Position numbers and translations under genes: made by a program | NCBI GenBank assembly: GCA_947629525.1 | Contig: CANREB010000011.1 | Span: forward strand, 1-57,375 | DNA: 57,375 bases | Source of the DNA: an uncultured Lachnospiraceae bacterium | Lineage (GTDB): Bacteria > Bacillota > Clostridia > Lachnospirales > Lachnospiraceae | Reading direction: 5' to 3' | Notes under the pieces: generated by a model | What the model was told of the DNA's origin: nothing | Database searches by the model: none | The model's input: the letters and a program-made list of their open reading frames with translations, nothing else | Shown: positions 33,534 through 42,210 of the stretch, piece by piece | How positions within the stretch are numbered: position 1 is the stretch's first letter | How the letters are laid out: every line of letters begins with the position of its first letter

Positions 33534-34901
33534 TTGATACACCAGTACAAAAATAACGGCTATAACATAGTGCTTGACGTAAACAGCGGTTCTGTGCATG
33601 TAGTTGACGATACAGTTTATGATGTTATAGCGTTTATTACAGATAACCATTTGGAAAACAGCAGTAAGGAAGATATGCTGTCTGCTGTGGAAACTAAATT
33701 CACTACACCCGATATCAAAGAAATTATAGATGAGATATATGAACTGAAAGACTCAGGACAGCTTTTTGCCGACGATGTATACGAGAACAGCATAGACGCA
33801 TTCAAAAACAGACCGACAGTAGTAAAGGCGCTCTGCCTGCACATAGCCCACGACTGCAACCTGAAATGTAAGTACTGTTTTGCAGGGGAGGGCGAGTATC
33901 ACGGCAGACGTGCGCTTATGAGTTTTGAAGTGGGAAAAAAGGCGCTCGATTTTCTTGTGGCAAATTCGGGAAGCCGTGTCAACCTTGAAGTTGACTTCTT
34001 TGGCGGTGAGCCGCTGATGAACTGGCAGGTCGTGAAAGACTTGGTCGCGTATGGAAGAAGTCTTGAGGCGCCGAACAATAAAAAATTCCGATTTACACTC
34101 ACTACCAACGGTGTGCTGCTTAATGATGAGGTGCTTGATTTTGTCAACAAAGAGATGGCTAACCTTGTGCTCAGCATAGACGGCAGAAAAGAAGTCCATG
34201 ACAGGATGCGCCCTATGGCGGGAGGTCAGGGAAGCTACGATTTGATACTTCCCAAGCTGAAAAAAGCCGCGGAGAGCAGAAAACAGACCAATTACTATGT
34301 AAGAGGTACGTTTACGCGTTATAATAAAGATTTTGCCGCCGATATACTGCATTTGGCGGATTTGGGATTTGAGCAGATATCCGTCGAGCCTGTCGTAGCG
34401 CCGCCTGAAGAGCCCTATGCGCTCAGGGAAGAAGATATTCCGGAGCTTCTTGCGGAATATGACAAGCTTGCGGCTGAAATACTCAGACGCAGAAAAGCGG
34501 GAAAAGGATTTAACTTTTTCCACTTTATGATAGACTTGGAGGGCGGTCCATGCGTGTACAAGCGTCTTTCGGGATGCGGGTCGGGCACGGAGTACTTGGC
34601 GGTTACGCCGTGGGGTGATTTTTACCCATGCCATCAGTTTGTCGGACAGGAAAAGTTCCTCATGGGAAACGTTGACGACGGAATAACAAATACAGATATA
34701 CGTGATGAGTTTAAGTCGTGCAATGTATATTCAAAAGAAAAGTGCAGGGACTGCTTTGCCAGATTTTACTGCAGCGGTGGCTGTGCGGCTAATTCATACA
34801 ATTTCCACGGAAATATTCACGATGCGTATGATATCGGCTGTGAACTTCAAAAAAAGCGCGTCGAGTGCGCGATTATGATAAAGGCTGCGATGGCTGATTA
34901 A
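33534..34901 (+). CDS. scfB: SCIFF radical SAM maturase (thioether-forming)
   Basis: 455-residue radical SAM/SPASM enzyme that installs thioether bridges in the SCIFF peptide. The N-terminal region (I-H-Q-Y-K-N-N-G-Y-N-I-V-L-D-V-N-S-G-S) is the precursor-binding part; the SAM cluster motif is C108-x3-C112-x2-C115; the C-terminal SPASM/twitch region has C-G-S-G...C-H-Q-F and C-R-D-C-x5-C-S-G-G-C for two auxiliary clusters. I prefer the TTG start at 33534, with AGGAAGGA ten bases upstream, because family members begin at this point; a GTG at 33486 and an ATG at 33492 are in frame upstream. secDF follows after 14 bases, the usual order in Clostridia. Confidence 0.95.
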   Translation: MIHQYKNNGYNIVLDVNSGSVHVVDDTVYDVIAFITDNHLENSSKEDMLSAVETKFTTPDIKEIIDEIYELKDSGQLFADDVYENSIDAFKNRPTVVKALCLHIAHDCNLKCKYCFAGEGEYHGRRALMSFEVGKKALDFLVANSGSRVNLEVDFFGGEPLMNWQVVKDLVAYGRSLEAPNNKKFRFTLTTNGVLLNDEVLDFVNKEMANLVLSIDGRKEVHDRMRPMAGGQGSYDLILPKLKKAAESRKQTNYYVRGTFTRYNKDFAADILHLADLGFEQISVEPVVAPPEEPYALREEDIPELLAEYDKLAAEILRRRKAGKGFNFFHFMIDLEGGPCVYKRLSGCGSGTEYLAVTPWGDFYPCHQFVGQEKFLMGNVDDGITNTDIRDEFKSCNVYSKEKCRDCFARFYCSGGCAANSYNFHGNIHDAYDIGCELQKKRVECAIMIKAAMAD

Positions 34902-34915
34902 AATGGAGGTAGATT

Positions 34916-37168
34916 ATGAAAAAAAATAAAGCTATACTGACTTTAGTGATAACTTTGATCGTCACGATCGCATTAGGTTACACGGCTGTTTTCGGAATAG
35001 GCACCGAAAAGGCAGGAGCGGCTTCGGAAATAAAGCTTGGACTTGACCTTGCGGGCGGCGTCAGCATAACGTATAAGGTCGTTGGCGACGAGGAGCCCTC
35101 AAGCGAGGATATGAGTGATACGATCTACAAGCTGCAGAAGCGTGTGGAGGTATACAGTACCGAGGCTCAGGTATATCAGGAGGGCTCGGACAGAATAAAC
35201 ATTGAGATACCGGGCGTATCTGACGCCAATACGATATTGGAAGATTTGGGAAGACCGGGTGCGCTCTACTTTATATCTCAGACGGACAGTGAAGGCAACC
35301 AGAATTACTCATACACAGGCGCGGGGCAGACAGGCTATTCGCTTACAAAGACGATAGACGAGCTCATTGCCGACGGAAGCGTTGTTATAGAAGGAACGGA
35401 CGTAGAATCGGCTCAGGGCGGCTCGGCGAACGACTCGCTTGGAAACAGCCAGTTTGTGGTGGAACTGGTGTTTACACAGGATGGCGCGAAAAAATTCGCC
35501 GATGCCACGACAAAGGCATATAATGGTGGTGTGAACAGTGAAACAATAGGTATATATTATGACAATGACTTTATAAGCGTTCCGAGAGTGCAGGCGGCTC
35601 TGCTCGACGGTAAAGCTGAGATAACAGGTATGGCAAGCTATGAGGAAGCGGAGCGCATCGCAAGCCAGATACGTATCGGCGGTCTCAAACTGGAACTTGA
35701 AGAACTGCGCTCAAATGTCGTAGGTGCACAGCTTGGCGAGGAAGCGATAAATACCAGTCTTATTGCGGCGGCGATCGGACTTTGTATTATAGCTGTATTT
35801 ATGATCGCGGTATACCGTATTCCCGGTGTGTCGTCGGTGTTTGCGCTTATCATCTATACCATATTGGTGGTGCTGTGCCTGAATATGTTTGAAATAACGC
35901 TTACTCTTCCGGGTATCGCGGGTATCATACTTTCGATAGGTATGGCGGTAGACGCTAACGTTATCATATTTGCACGTATCAGGGAAGAGATCGCGGCGGG
36001 CAAATCAGTCAGAGGAGCTATCGACGAAGGCTTCAAAAAGGCTATGTCGGCTATCGTTGACGGTAACGTGACTACGCTTATCGCGGCTGTAGTGCTTGCG
36101 CTCAGAGGTTCGGGTACAGTAAAAGGATTTGCTTATACACTTGCCCTTGGTATTGTGCTTTCAATGTTCACGGCGCTTGTTATTACAAAACTCATATTGA
36201 AATCACTTTTTGCAGTCGGGTTAAAGAATGAAAAGTTCTACGGTGCGGCTAAAGAAATCAAAGTTATCAATTTCCTTGGCAAAAAGGCAGTGTTCTTTAG
36301 CGTTTCGATTGCCGTTATCGTGCTCGGATTTGTATTTATGGGCGTGAACAAGGCGTCAACAGGCAATGTGCTTAATTACAGCCTTGATTTTGTCGGCGGT
36401 ACATCCACTAACGTGACATTTAACGAGGATATGTCAATTGCCGATATTGACAGCACAGTTGTTCCGGTATTCAGCTCTGTCACGGGCGATGGTGCTGTTC
36501 AGGTACAGAAAGTGGCAGGCTCAAATGAAGTCATCTTTAAGACAAGGGAGCTTAATGTCGATGAAAGACAGGAACTTGACAGCGCACTTGTAAGTAAGTT
36601 TGAAGTAAATCCCGATTTAATAACGGCTGAAACGATAAGCTCAACAATAAGTTCCGAGATGAAGACGGATGCGGTCGTGGCTGTAATCATTGCCACTATC
36701 TGTATGCTCATTTATATATGGTTCAGATTTAAGGATATCAGATTTGCGGCAAGTTCGGTTACGGCGCTTGTCCATGACGTGCTCGTAGTACTTGCGTTTT
36801 ATGCGATAGCCAAGGTTTCTGTAGGCAGCACGTTTATCGCGTGTATGCTTACGATAGTCGGTTATTCAATTAACGCAACAATCGTTATCTTTGACCGTAT
36901 CAGGGAGAATTTAAAGAGCATGGGCAGGAAAGACGCCCTTGATGAGCTTGTCAACAGAAGTATCTGCCAGACGCTTTCGAGAAGTATCTTTACGTCACTG
37001 ACCACGTTTATAATGGTTGCGGCGCTGTTTGTGCTTGGCGTCACCTCGATACGTGAATTTGCACTGCCTCTTATGGTAGGCATTGTGTGCGGTACGTATT
37101 CGTCAGTATGTATAACGGGCGCGCTTTGGTATGTGCTTAGGACAAAGATAAAAACAGAAAAGAAATGA
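34916..37168 (+). CDS. secDF: SecDF preprotein translocase fusion
   Basis: 750-residue membrane protein joining SecD (residues 1 to ~440) and SecF (~445 onward). These use the proton gradient to help proteins through SecYEG. Seen: the first transmembrane helix, the L-G-L-D-L-A-G-G motif after it, a large extracellular region, the SecD membrane block ending near residue 440, then the second N-terminal helix and L-D-F-V-G-G-T of SecF with its own six helices. In many bacteria secD and secF are separate; the fusion is common in some Firmicutes. Neighbourhood with SCIFF genes is a known clostridial association of unclear meaning. A terminator follows. Confidence 0.95.
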   Translation: MKKNKAILTLVITLIVTIALGYTAVFGIGTEKAGAASEIKLGLDLAGGVSITYKVVGDEEPSSEDMSDTIYKLQKRVEVYSTEAQVYQEGSDRINIEIPGVSDANTILEDLGRPGALYFISQTDSEGNQNYSYTGAGQTGYSLTKTIDELIADGSVVIEGTDVESAQGGSANDSLGNSQFVVELVFTQDGAKKFADATTKAYNGGVNSETIGIYYDNDFISVPRVQAALLDGKAEITGMASYEEAERIASQIRIGGLKLELEELRSNVVGAQLGEEAINTSLIAAAIGLCIIAVFMIAVYRIPGVSSVFALIIYTILVVLCLNMFEITLTLPGIAGIILSIGMAVDANVIIFARIREEIAAGKSVRGAIDEGFKKAMSAIVDGNVTTLIAAVVLALRGSGTVKGFAYTLALGIVLSMFTALVITKLILKSLFAVGLKNEKFYGAAKEIKVINFLGKKAVFFSVSIAVIVLGFVFMGVNKASTGNVLNYSLDFVGGTSTNVTFNEDMSIADIDSTVVPVFSSVTGDGAVQVQKVAGSNEVIFKTRELNVDERQELDSALVSKFEVNPDLITAETISSTISSEMKTDAVVAVIIATICMLIYIWFRFKDIRFAASSVTALVHDVLVVLAFYAIAKVSVGSTFIACMLTIVGYSINATIVIFDRIRENLKSMGRKDALDELVNRSICQTLSRSIFTSLTTFIMVAALFVLGVTSIREFALPLMVGIVCGTYSSVCITGALWYVLRTKIKTEKK

Positions 37169-37172
37169 TTGA

Positions 37173-37208
37173 AAAAACGGCTGCAGAAACAACCCCGCAG
37201 CCGTTTTT
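37173..37208 (+). terminator. Terminator after secDF
   Basis: AAAAACGGCTGC (37173-37184) pairs with GCAGCCGTTTTT (37197-37208) around a 12-nt loop. The final T tract is in the 3' arm. Confidence 0.85.
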
Positions 37209-37239
37209 GGATTATGGATCTTATGGAGGGTACTTGCGG

Positions 37240-37935
37240 ATGACGGCAGACAGTAAACGCGGCATCGACGCCGCGGTGCTTAAATGGATAGCGGTAGTCA
37301 CTATGATAATAGACCACTTTGGAGTGGCAGTTTATGCACAGCTTGACAATTCTGTATATGAGACGTACAGGCTTCTGAGATATATCGGTCGTATAGCGTT
37401 CCCAATCTATTGCTTTTTACTGGTCGAGGGCTTCTTTTACACAAGAAGTCAGGGTAAATATATACTTAGATGCCTTATATTTGCGATTTTGTCTGAGATA
37501 CCGTTTGATATGGCGATATTCGGAAGCGTATTTTACCCGAAAGGGCAGAATGTTTACTTTACGCTGGTGCTTGGTCTGTGCGCGCTTTGGTGTTTGGAAA
37601 AGGTCAGGAAGACAAAAACATTATGGCTGTCTTATATTATGCAGGTAATCATTGTCGCTGCGTTTGCCGCTTTGGGACAGTATTTTGAGGTTGACTACCA
37701 CTGGAAGGGCGTACTGTTTATAATAATGTTTTACTATTGCAGAGGACTTCAGAACTGGGTGCGTAATGTCGTCGGAGTGATAGCTTTCTCATATGAAGTC
37801 ACGGCGCCGCTTGCGTTTATCCCTATTCAGCTTTATAACGGTAAGCGTGGAAAACAGATAAAATATCTCTTCTACGCTATATACCCGATACATCTTCTTA
37901 TTTTCGGCATTATCAGGTTTTACCTGAATACATAA
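37240..37935 (+). CDS. TraX-family membrane protein
   Basis: 231-residue polytopic membrane protein of the TraX family. It opens with L-K-W-I-A-V-V-T-M-I-I-D-H-F-G, then R-Y-I-G-R-I-A-F-P-I-Y-C-F-L-L-V-E-G-F, both typical. In F plasmid TraX acetylates pilin, but chromosomal Firmicute homologues are common, of unknown function, probably acyltransferases. GGAGGG lies nine bases before the ATG at 37240; an ATG at 37165 would read through the secDF terminator and is rejected. Confidence 0.85.
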   Translation: MTADSKRGIDAAVLKWIAVVTMIIDHFGVAVYAQLDNSVYETYRLLRYIGRIAFPIYCFLLVEGFFYTRSQGKYILRCLIFAILSEIPFDMAIFGSVFYPKGQNVYFTLVLGLCALWCLEKVRKTKTLWLSYIMQVIIVAAFAALGQYFEVDYHWKGVLFIIMFYYCRGLQNWVRNVVGVIAFSYEVTAPLAFIPIQLYNGKRGKQIKYLFYAIYPIHLLIFGIIRFYLNT

Positions 37936-37963
37936 CAATTATTATGGAAAGGCAGGGTAAAAA

Positions 37964-38680
37964 ATGTACGACTACAATATCAAGGTCGGCTACAGTTCTA
38001 CGGGTGCCGATTTGAATATGACCATTACCGCGCTGCTCGACTGTTTTCAGGACGCGGCGACTTTTGAGGCGCAGACAGGAAAAATCACAATGGATTACCT
38101 TGGCGGGAGGCATCTTGCGTGGCTTTTAAGCTCGTGGCAGATAGTGCCCGTGCGCTTCCCTCGGATAGACGAAGAGATAAAAATAACGACTTCCCCGTAT
38201 GATTTCAGAGGATTTTTAGGTTACAGGAATTTTACGGCAAAGACACTTGACGGCGATGTACTTGTAAAAGCGGCTTCAATATGGACGCTCGTCGATATGG
38301 AAAAAAAGCGTCCGGCAAAACCGACACAGGAGATTTTGGACGGATATCCGCTTATGGAAAAACTGGATATGGAATATGCACCGAGAAAGATAGCGCTGAT
38401 TGGCGACGGGGAAGAAAAGGAAAGCTTAAAGATACGCAGATATCAGATTGATTCCAACCGACATGTCAATAATGTTGAGTATGTCAAAATGGCTATGGAA
38501 TTTCTGCCCTATAAGGACGATAAATGCGCACGGATAAAGGAACTTAGGGCAGAATACAAAAAAGCGGCTCATTATGGAGATGTGCTGACACCCGTGCTTC
38601 ACCGATTTGACGACAAGCTTCAGGTAGCGCTTAACGATGAGCAGGCGGCGCCGTATGCGATAGTGGAGTTTACATTATGA
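37964..38680 (+). CDS. Acyl-ACP thioesterase (FatA-type)
   Basis: 238-residue double hot-dog enzyme that frees fatty acids from acyl carrier protein. N-terminal stretch S-S-T-G-A-D-L-N-M-T-I-T-A-L-L-D-C-F-Q-D, W-L-L-S-S-W-Q-I, and the second-half motif D-S-N-R-H-V-N-N-V-E-Y with the catalytic-region Asn/His are typical of the family. The stop overlaps the recJ start (ATGA), so translation is coupled. In anaerobes its role is poorly known, perhaps in lipid turnover. Confidence 0.9.
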   Translation: MYDYNIKVGYSSTGADLNMTITALLDCFQDAATFEAQTGKITMDYLGGRHLAWLLSSWQIVPVRFPRIDEEIKITTSPYDFRGFLGYRNFTAKTLDGDVLVKAASIWTLVDMEKKRPAKPTQEILDGYPLMEKLDMEYAPRKIALIGDGEEKESLKIRRYQIDSNRHVNNVEYVKMAMEFLPYKDDKCARIKELRAEYKKAAHYGDVLTPVLHRFDDKLQVALNDEQAAPYAIVEFTL

Positions 38681-40458
38681 GCAAGTGGATGGTCGCGGCA
38701 AAACGCGCCGATTTTGACGCTATAGCCCAAAAATATAATATAAGTCCCGTACTTGCGCGAATAATAAGAAACCGCGACGTAATACGTGACGAAGATATAA
38801 ATAAATTTTTAAACGGTTCACGCGGCGATCTGTATTCGCCGTTTTTATTAAAAGATATGGATAAAGCGGTCGATATCCTATTGAAAAAGATATCGGATAA
38901 AAAGAAGATCCGCATCATAGGCGACTACGATATCGACGGTATATGCTCAACATATATCTTATACAAAGGACTGACCGCATGCGGCGCTTATGCCGATACA
39001 GTCATACCGCACAGGATAAAGGACGGCTACGGGCTTAACGACAGCCTGATAAGCGAGGCAAAGGACGCAGGTGCGGACACGATACTTACATGCGACAACG
39101 GCATAGCGGCAAATGCGCAGATCGAACTTGCCAATTCGCTGGGGCTGACAGTAGTAGTCACGGATCATCACGAAGTCCCTTATGAGGAAACAGACAGCGG
39201 ACGGCGGTATCTTGTGCCTGAAGCGGCGGCAGTAGTAGATCCCAAACAGTCAGACTGTACATATCCGTTTTCCGGAATATGCGGTGCGGTCGTGGCATAC
39301 AAGCTTGTCCTTGCGCTTATATCGAAAAAAGAAAACATTGACTGGAAAGAGGCAATGGAGAGCAGCTTAGGACTTGAATTTTTTGAATTTGCCGCGTTTG
39401 CCACAATAGGCGATGTGATGGAGCTTAGGGACGAAAACCGCATAATAGTAAAAAGCGGGCTTGAGCTTATGAAGAACACACGTAATATCGGTCTCAAAGC
39501 GCTTATGGATGTGACAGGCACGGATGCCGCCCACATAAAGCCATATACCATAGGATTTGTGCTGGGACCCTGCCTTAACGCGACAGGCAGACTTGATACT
39601 GCCGCAAACGCTCTCGAACTGTTTATGGCGGAGGATGTCGGGACGGCAGTAAAAATAGCAGGTGATCTTAAAAGCATGAACGACAGCAGAAAAGAGATGA
39701 CGCAGAAAGGCGTCGATATGGCGACAGCGCTTATAGAAAGCGGAAATTATGCGGATGATAAAGTGCTTGTCATATTTCTGCCCGAAGTCCATGAGAGTCT
39801 TGCGGGAATAATTGCGGGCAGAATACGGGAAAAATATAATAAACCCGTCTTTGTCCTGACACGGGCGGAAGACGGCGTAAAAGGTTCGGGGCGTTCAATA
39901 GAAGCGTTTCACATGTATGATGAAATGACGAAATGTAAAGAGCTTTTCACCAAGTATGGCGGACATAAGCTTGCGGCGGGGCTTTCACTGGAGGAGGGAA
40001 ATGTGGAGGCGTTCAGGCGTGCGTTAAATGAAAACTGTACGCTTACAGACGAAGATTTTGAAGAGAAAGTGCTTATCGATGTACCTATGCCGATGAGTTA
40101 TGTTACATATCAGTTCATAAACGAACTTGAGCTGCTTGAGCCGTTTGGCAACGGCAATCCCAAACCGCAGTTTGCGCAGAAAAATGTCAGGTTTTTATCG
40201 GGAAGAATACTTGGGGCAAATAAGAACGTGGCAAAATATGTCGTAAGCTGTGGTGAAAATACCAGGTTTGAGATGGTTTATTTTGGCGATATAGAAGCGT
40301 TTGACCTTTATGTCAGTGAACGTTTCGGGCGCGGTGCGCTTGAACATCTTTACAGTGCGGTTGAAAACCCGATAGAGATGTCCGTGGTGTACTATCCTGA
40401 AATAAATGAGTTCCGTGGAAACGTGTCCATACAGATGATAATGAAATATTATCAATGA
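38677..40458 (+). CDS. recJ: Single-strand-DNA-specific exonuclease RecJ
   Basis: 593-residue 5'-3' exonuclease of DNA repair and recombination. DHH-superfamily motifs are clear: G-D-Y-D-I-D-G, L-T-C-D-N-G-I, V-V-T-D-H-H-E, then the DHHA1 part with G-S-G-R-S and G-G-H-K-L-A-A-G-L-S, and a C-terminal OB-like domain. Length is normal. It overlaps the thioesterase gene by 4 bases. It ends 271 bases before murE. Confidence 0.96.
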   Translation: MSKWMVAAKRADFDAIAQKYNISPVLARIIRNRDVIRDEDINKFLNGSRGDLYSPFLLKDMDKAVDILLKKISDKKKIRIIGDYDIDGICSTYILYKGLTACGAYADTVIPHRIKDGYGLNDSLISEAKDAGADTILTCDNGIAANAQIELANSLGLTVVVTDHHEVPYEETDSGRRYLVPEAAAVVDPKQSDCTYPFSGICGAVVAYKLVLALISKKENIDWKEAMESSLGLEFFEFAAFATIGDVMELRDENRIIVKSGLELMKNTRNIGLKALMDVTGTDAAHIKPYTIGFVLGPCLNATGRLDTAANALELFMAEDVGTAVKIAGDLKSMNDSRKEMTQKGVDMATALIESGNYADDKVLVIFLPEVHESLAGIIAGRIREKYNKPVFVLTRAEDGVKGSGRSIEAFHMYDEMTKCKELFTKYGGHKLAAGLSLEEGNVEAFRRALNENCTLTDEDFEEKVLIDVPMPMSYVTYQFINELELLEPFGNGNPKPQFAQKNVRFLSGRILGANKNVAKYVVSCGENTRFEMVYFGDIEAFDLYVSERFGRGALEHLYSAVENPIEMSVVYYPEINEFRGNVSIQMIMKYYQ

Positions 40459-40520
40459 TTTTATTTTTAATTTATTTTTTGAACACAAAATCGACACATT
40501 TTTGCTATATAGTTATTTCA

Positions 40521-40595
40521 AGATAGTTGAACACTCACTATCTCCCCCCTCATAAGGAATATATAACAGGAACCCGTTTATCGGGTTCCTGTTAT
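40521..40595. other. Two adjacent stem-loops in the recJ-murE gap
   Basis: AGATAGT/ACTATCT (40521-40527, 40537-40543) and a perfect 14-bp stem ATAACAGGAACCCG/CGGGTTCCTGTTAT (40563-40576, 40582-40595, 5-nt loop). Neither is followed by a T tract, so they are not classic terminators. The rest of the 271-base gap is AT-rich, with the murE promoter at its end. Confidence 0.5.
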
Positions 40596-40626
40596 GTTAT
40601 GGGCTTTGGAGCAGACCTGCCGATAC

Positions 40627-40655
40627 TTGATAAAAAAAAATAAATATGTTATTCT
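40627..40655 (+). promoter_or_regulatory. Promoter before murE
   Basis: TTGATA (40627-40632), 17-base spacer, TATTCT (40650-40655), 75 bases before the start codon. It probably starts the long housekeeping transcript. Confidence 0.5.
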
Positions 40656-40729
40656 TAAGAGTAAAGTGCAGTTCATAGACTACAATATAGATAATTTAAA
40701 ACTTCATTAAAATGGAGGAGCGATTGAGT

Positions 40730-42205
40730 ATGATAAAGTGTCAGGATTTGCTCAGAGGGATAAAATACGAATGTATCAAAGGCAGTGCGGACGTTATGGT
40801 GTCCGAGGTGGTAAACGACTCAAGGAAGATTACTAAAGACTGTCTTTTTATATGTATTTCCGGCGCTAATTTCGATGGTCATTCGGCGGCGGCGGAAGCA
40901 GTAAAAAAAGGTGCGCGGGTCCTCGTGATAAGCCATGACATAGAACTTGGAGAAAGCGATGGCATAACGGTGATAAAGGTGGATGACACGCGGTATGCAA
41001 TGGCGTTTATATCGGCGAATTATTACGGTAATCCTGCCGACAGCATGAAGATAATAGGAGTGACAGGCACAAAGGGAAAGACCACTACCGTATATCTTGT
41101 CAAATACATATTGGAAAAGGCAGGTTATAAAGTGGGACTTGTCGGCACGATAGAGATAATCATAGGCGATAAAGTCATACCCGCTTTAAATACAACGCCC
41201 GAGTCGCTGATGCTTCAGCAGTATTTTAAGGAAATGAAAGACGCAGGATGCGACGTAGTCGTTATGGAGGCATCGTCACAGGGCCTTATGCTGCACAGAA
41301 CACAGGGTTTTGTGTTTGATTACGGCATTTTTACAAATATAGAACCTGACCACATAGGACCGAATGAACACGCCTCGTTTGAGGATTACATAAATTGTAA
41401 GGCAATGCTTTTCAAACAATGCAGGGTAGGTATAGTAAACTGCGACGACAAGCATTGGAAACAGGTGACGGAGGGTCACACATGCCGTCTTGAGACATAC
41501 GGATTTAATGAAAACGCGGATCTTCGCGCAAGCGATCTTAAACTTGTGACAGGCGCGGGCTTCCTTGGAATAGATTTTAAAGTATCGGGACTTCTTGACA
41601 TGGAGATAGAGACTGATATCCCGGGAAAATTCAGCGCATATAATGCCCTTGTGGCAATCGCTATATGCCGCCATTTCGGAGTTAAAGAGAGTGACATTAA
41701 AAATGCACTTTCGGGAGCAAAAGTAAAGGGCAGGATAGAAATGGTAAAGGTGTCCGACGAATTTACGCTTATGATAGATTATGCGCATAACGCTATGGCG
41801 CTTGAAAGTCTTCTTACGACCTTAAGAGAGTATCATCCCGCGCGCCTTGTATGCCTTTTCGGATGCGGAGGCAACCGCTCAAAGCTGAGACGTTATGAGA
41901 TGGGCGAGGTAAGCGGAAAGCTTGCCGACCTGACTATAATAACTTCGGATAATCCCAGATTTGAAGAACCGCAGGATATTATAGAGGATATAAAGACAGG
42001 AATAGGAAAGACCGACGGTAAATATGTTGAGATATGCGACCGCAAGGAAGCTATAAGATATGCCATCCTTAACGGACAAAAAGGTGACATCATAGTGCTT
42101 GCGGGCAAAGGACACGAGTATTATCAGGAGATAAAAGGCAAAAAATATCCTATGGACGAAAGAGTACTTATAAGCGAGATACTCAAAGAGGAGCATTTGG
42201 TATAG
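40730..42205 (+). CDS. murE: UDP-MurNAc-tripeptide synthetase (DAP-adding)
   Basis: 491-residue cytoplasmic Mur ligase adding meso-diaminopimelate to UDP-MurNAc-L-Ala-D-Glu. ATP-binding loop G-T-K-G-K-T-T-T, substrate motif N-T-T-P-E-S and E-A-S-S-Q-G-L are present, and D-N-P-R (in T-S-D-N-P-R-F-E) is the recognised meso-DAP specificity motif, so the wall is DAP-type. The ATG at 40730 is chosen: GGAGGAG lies 9 bases upstream, formed from the codons after an alternative ATG at 40712. priA follows within 6 bases. Confidence 0.93.
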   Translation: MIKCQDLLRGIKYECIKGSADVMVSEVVNDSRKITKDCLFICISGANFDGHSAAAEAVKKGARVLVISHDIELGESDGITVIKVDDTRYAMAFISANYYGNPADSMKIIGVTGTKGKTTTVYLVKYILEKAGYKVGLVGTIEIIIGDKVIPALNTTPESLMLQQYFKEMKDAGCDVVVMEASSQGLMLHRTQGFVFDYGIFTNIEPDHIGPNEHASFEDYINCKAMLFKQCRVGIVNCDDKHWKQVTEGHTCRLETYGFNENADLRASDLKLVTGAGFLGIDFKVSGLLDMEIETDIPGKFSAYNALVAIAICRHFGVKESDIKNALSGAKVKGRIEMVKVSDEFTLMIDYAHNAMALESLLTTLREYHPARLVCLFGCGGNRSKLRRYEMGEVSGKLADLTIITSDNPRFEEPQDIIEDIKTGIGKTDGKYVEICDRKEAIRYAILNGQKGDIIVLAGKGHEYYQEIKGKKYPMDERVLISEILKEEHLV

Positions 42206-42210
42206 AGAAT

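Noticed and set aside
33753..34634. Long open frame (293 codons) on the minus strand inside the SCIFF maturase
   Set aside because: It is antisense to a clearly conserved enzyme, with no ribosome-binding site or recognisable domain.
37165..37239. Longer TraX-like protein starting at 37165
   Set aside because: That start overlaps the secDF stop and would read through a strong terminator; GGAGGG before 37240 decides the start.
40563..40595. 14-bp stem as terminator of recJ
   Set aside because: No T tract follows on either strand; reported only as a stem-loop.
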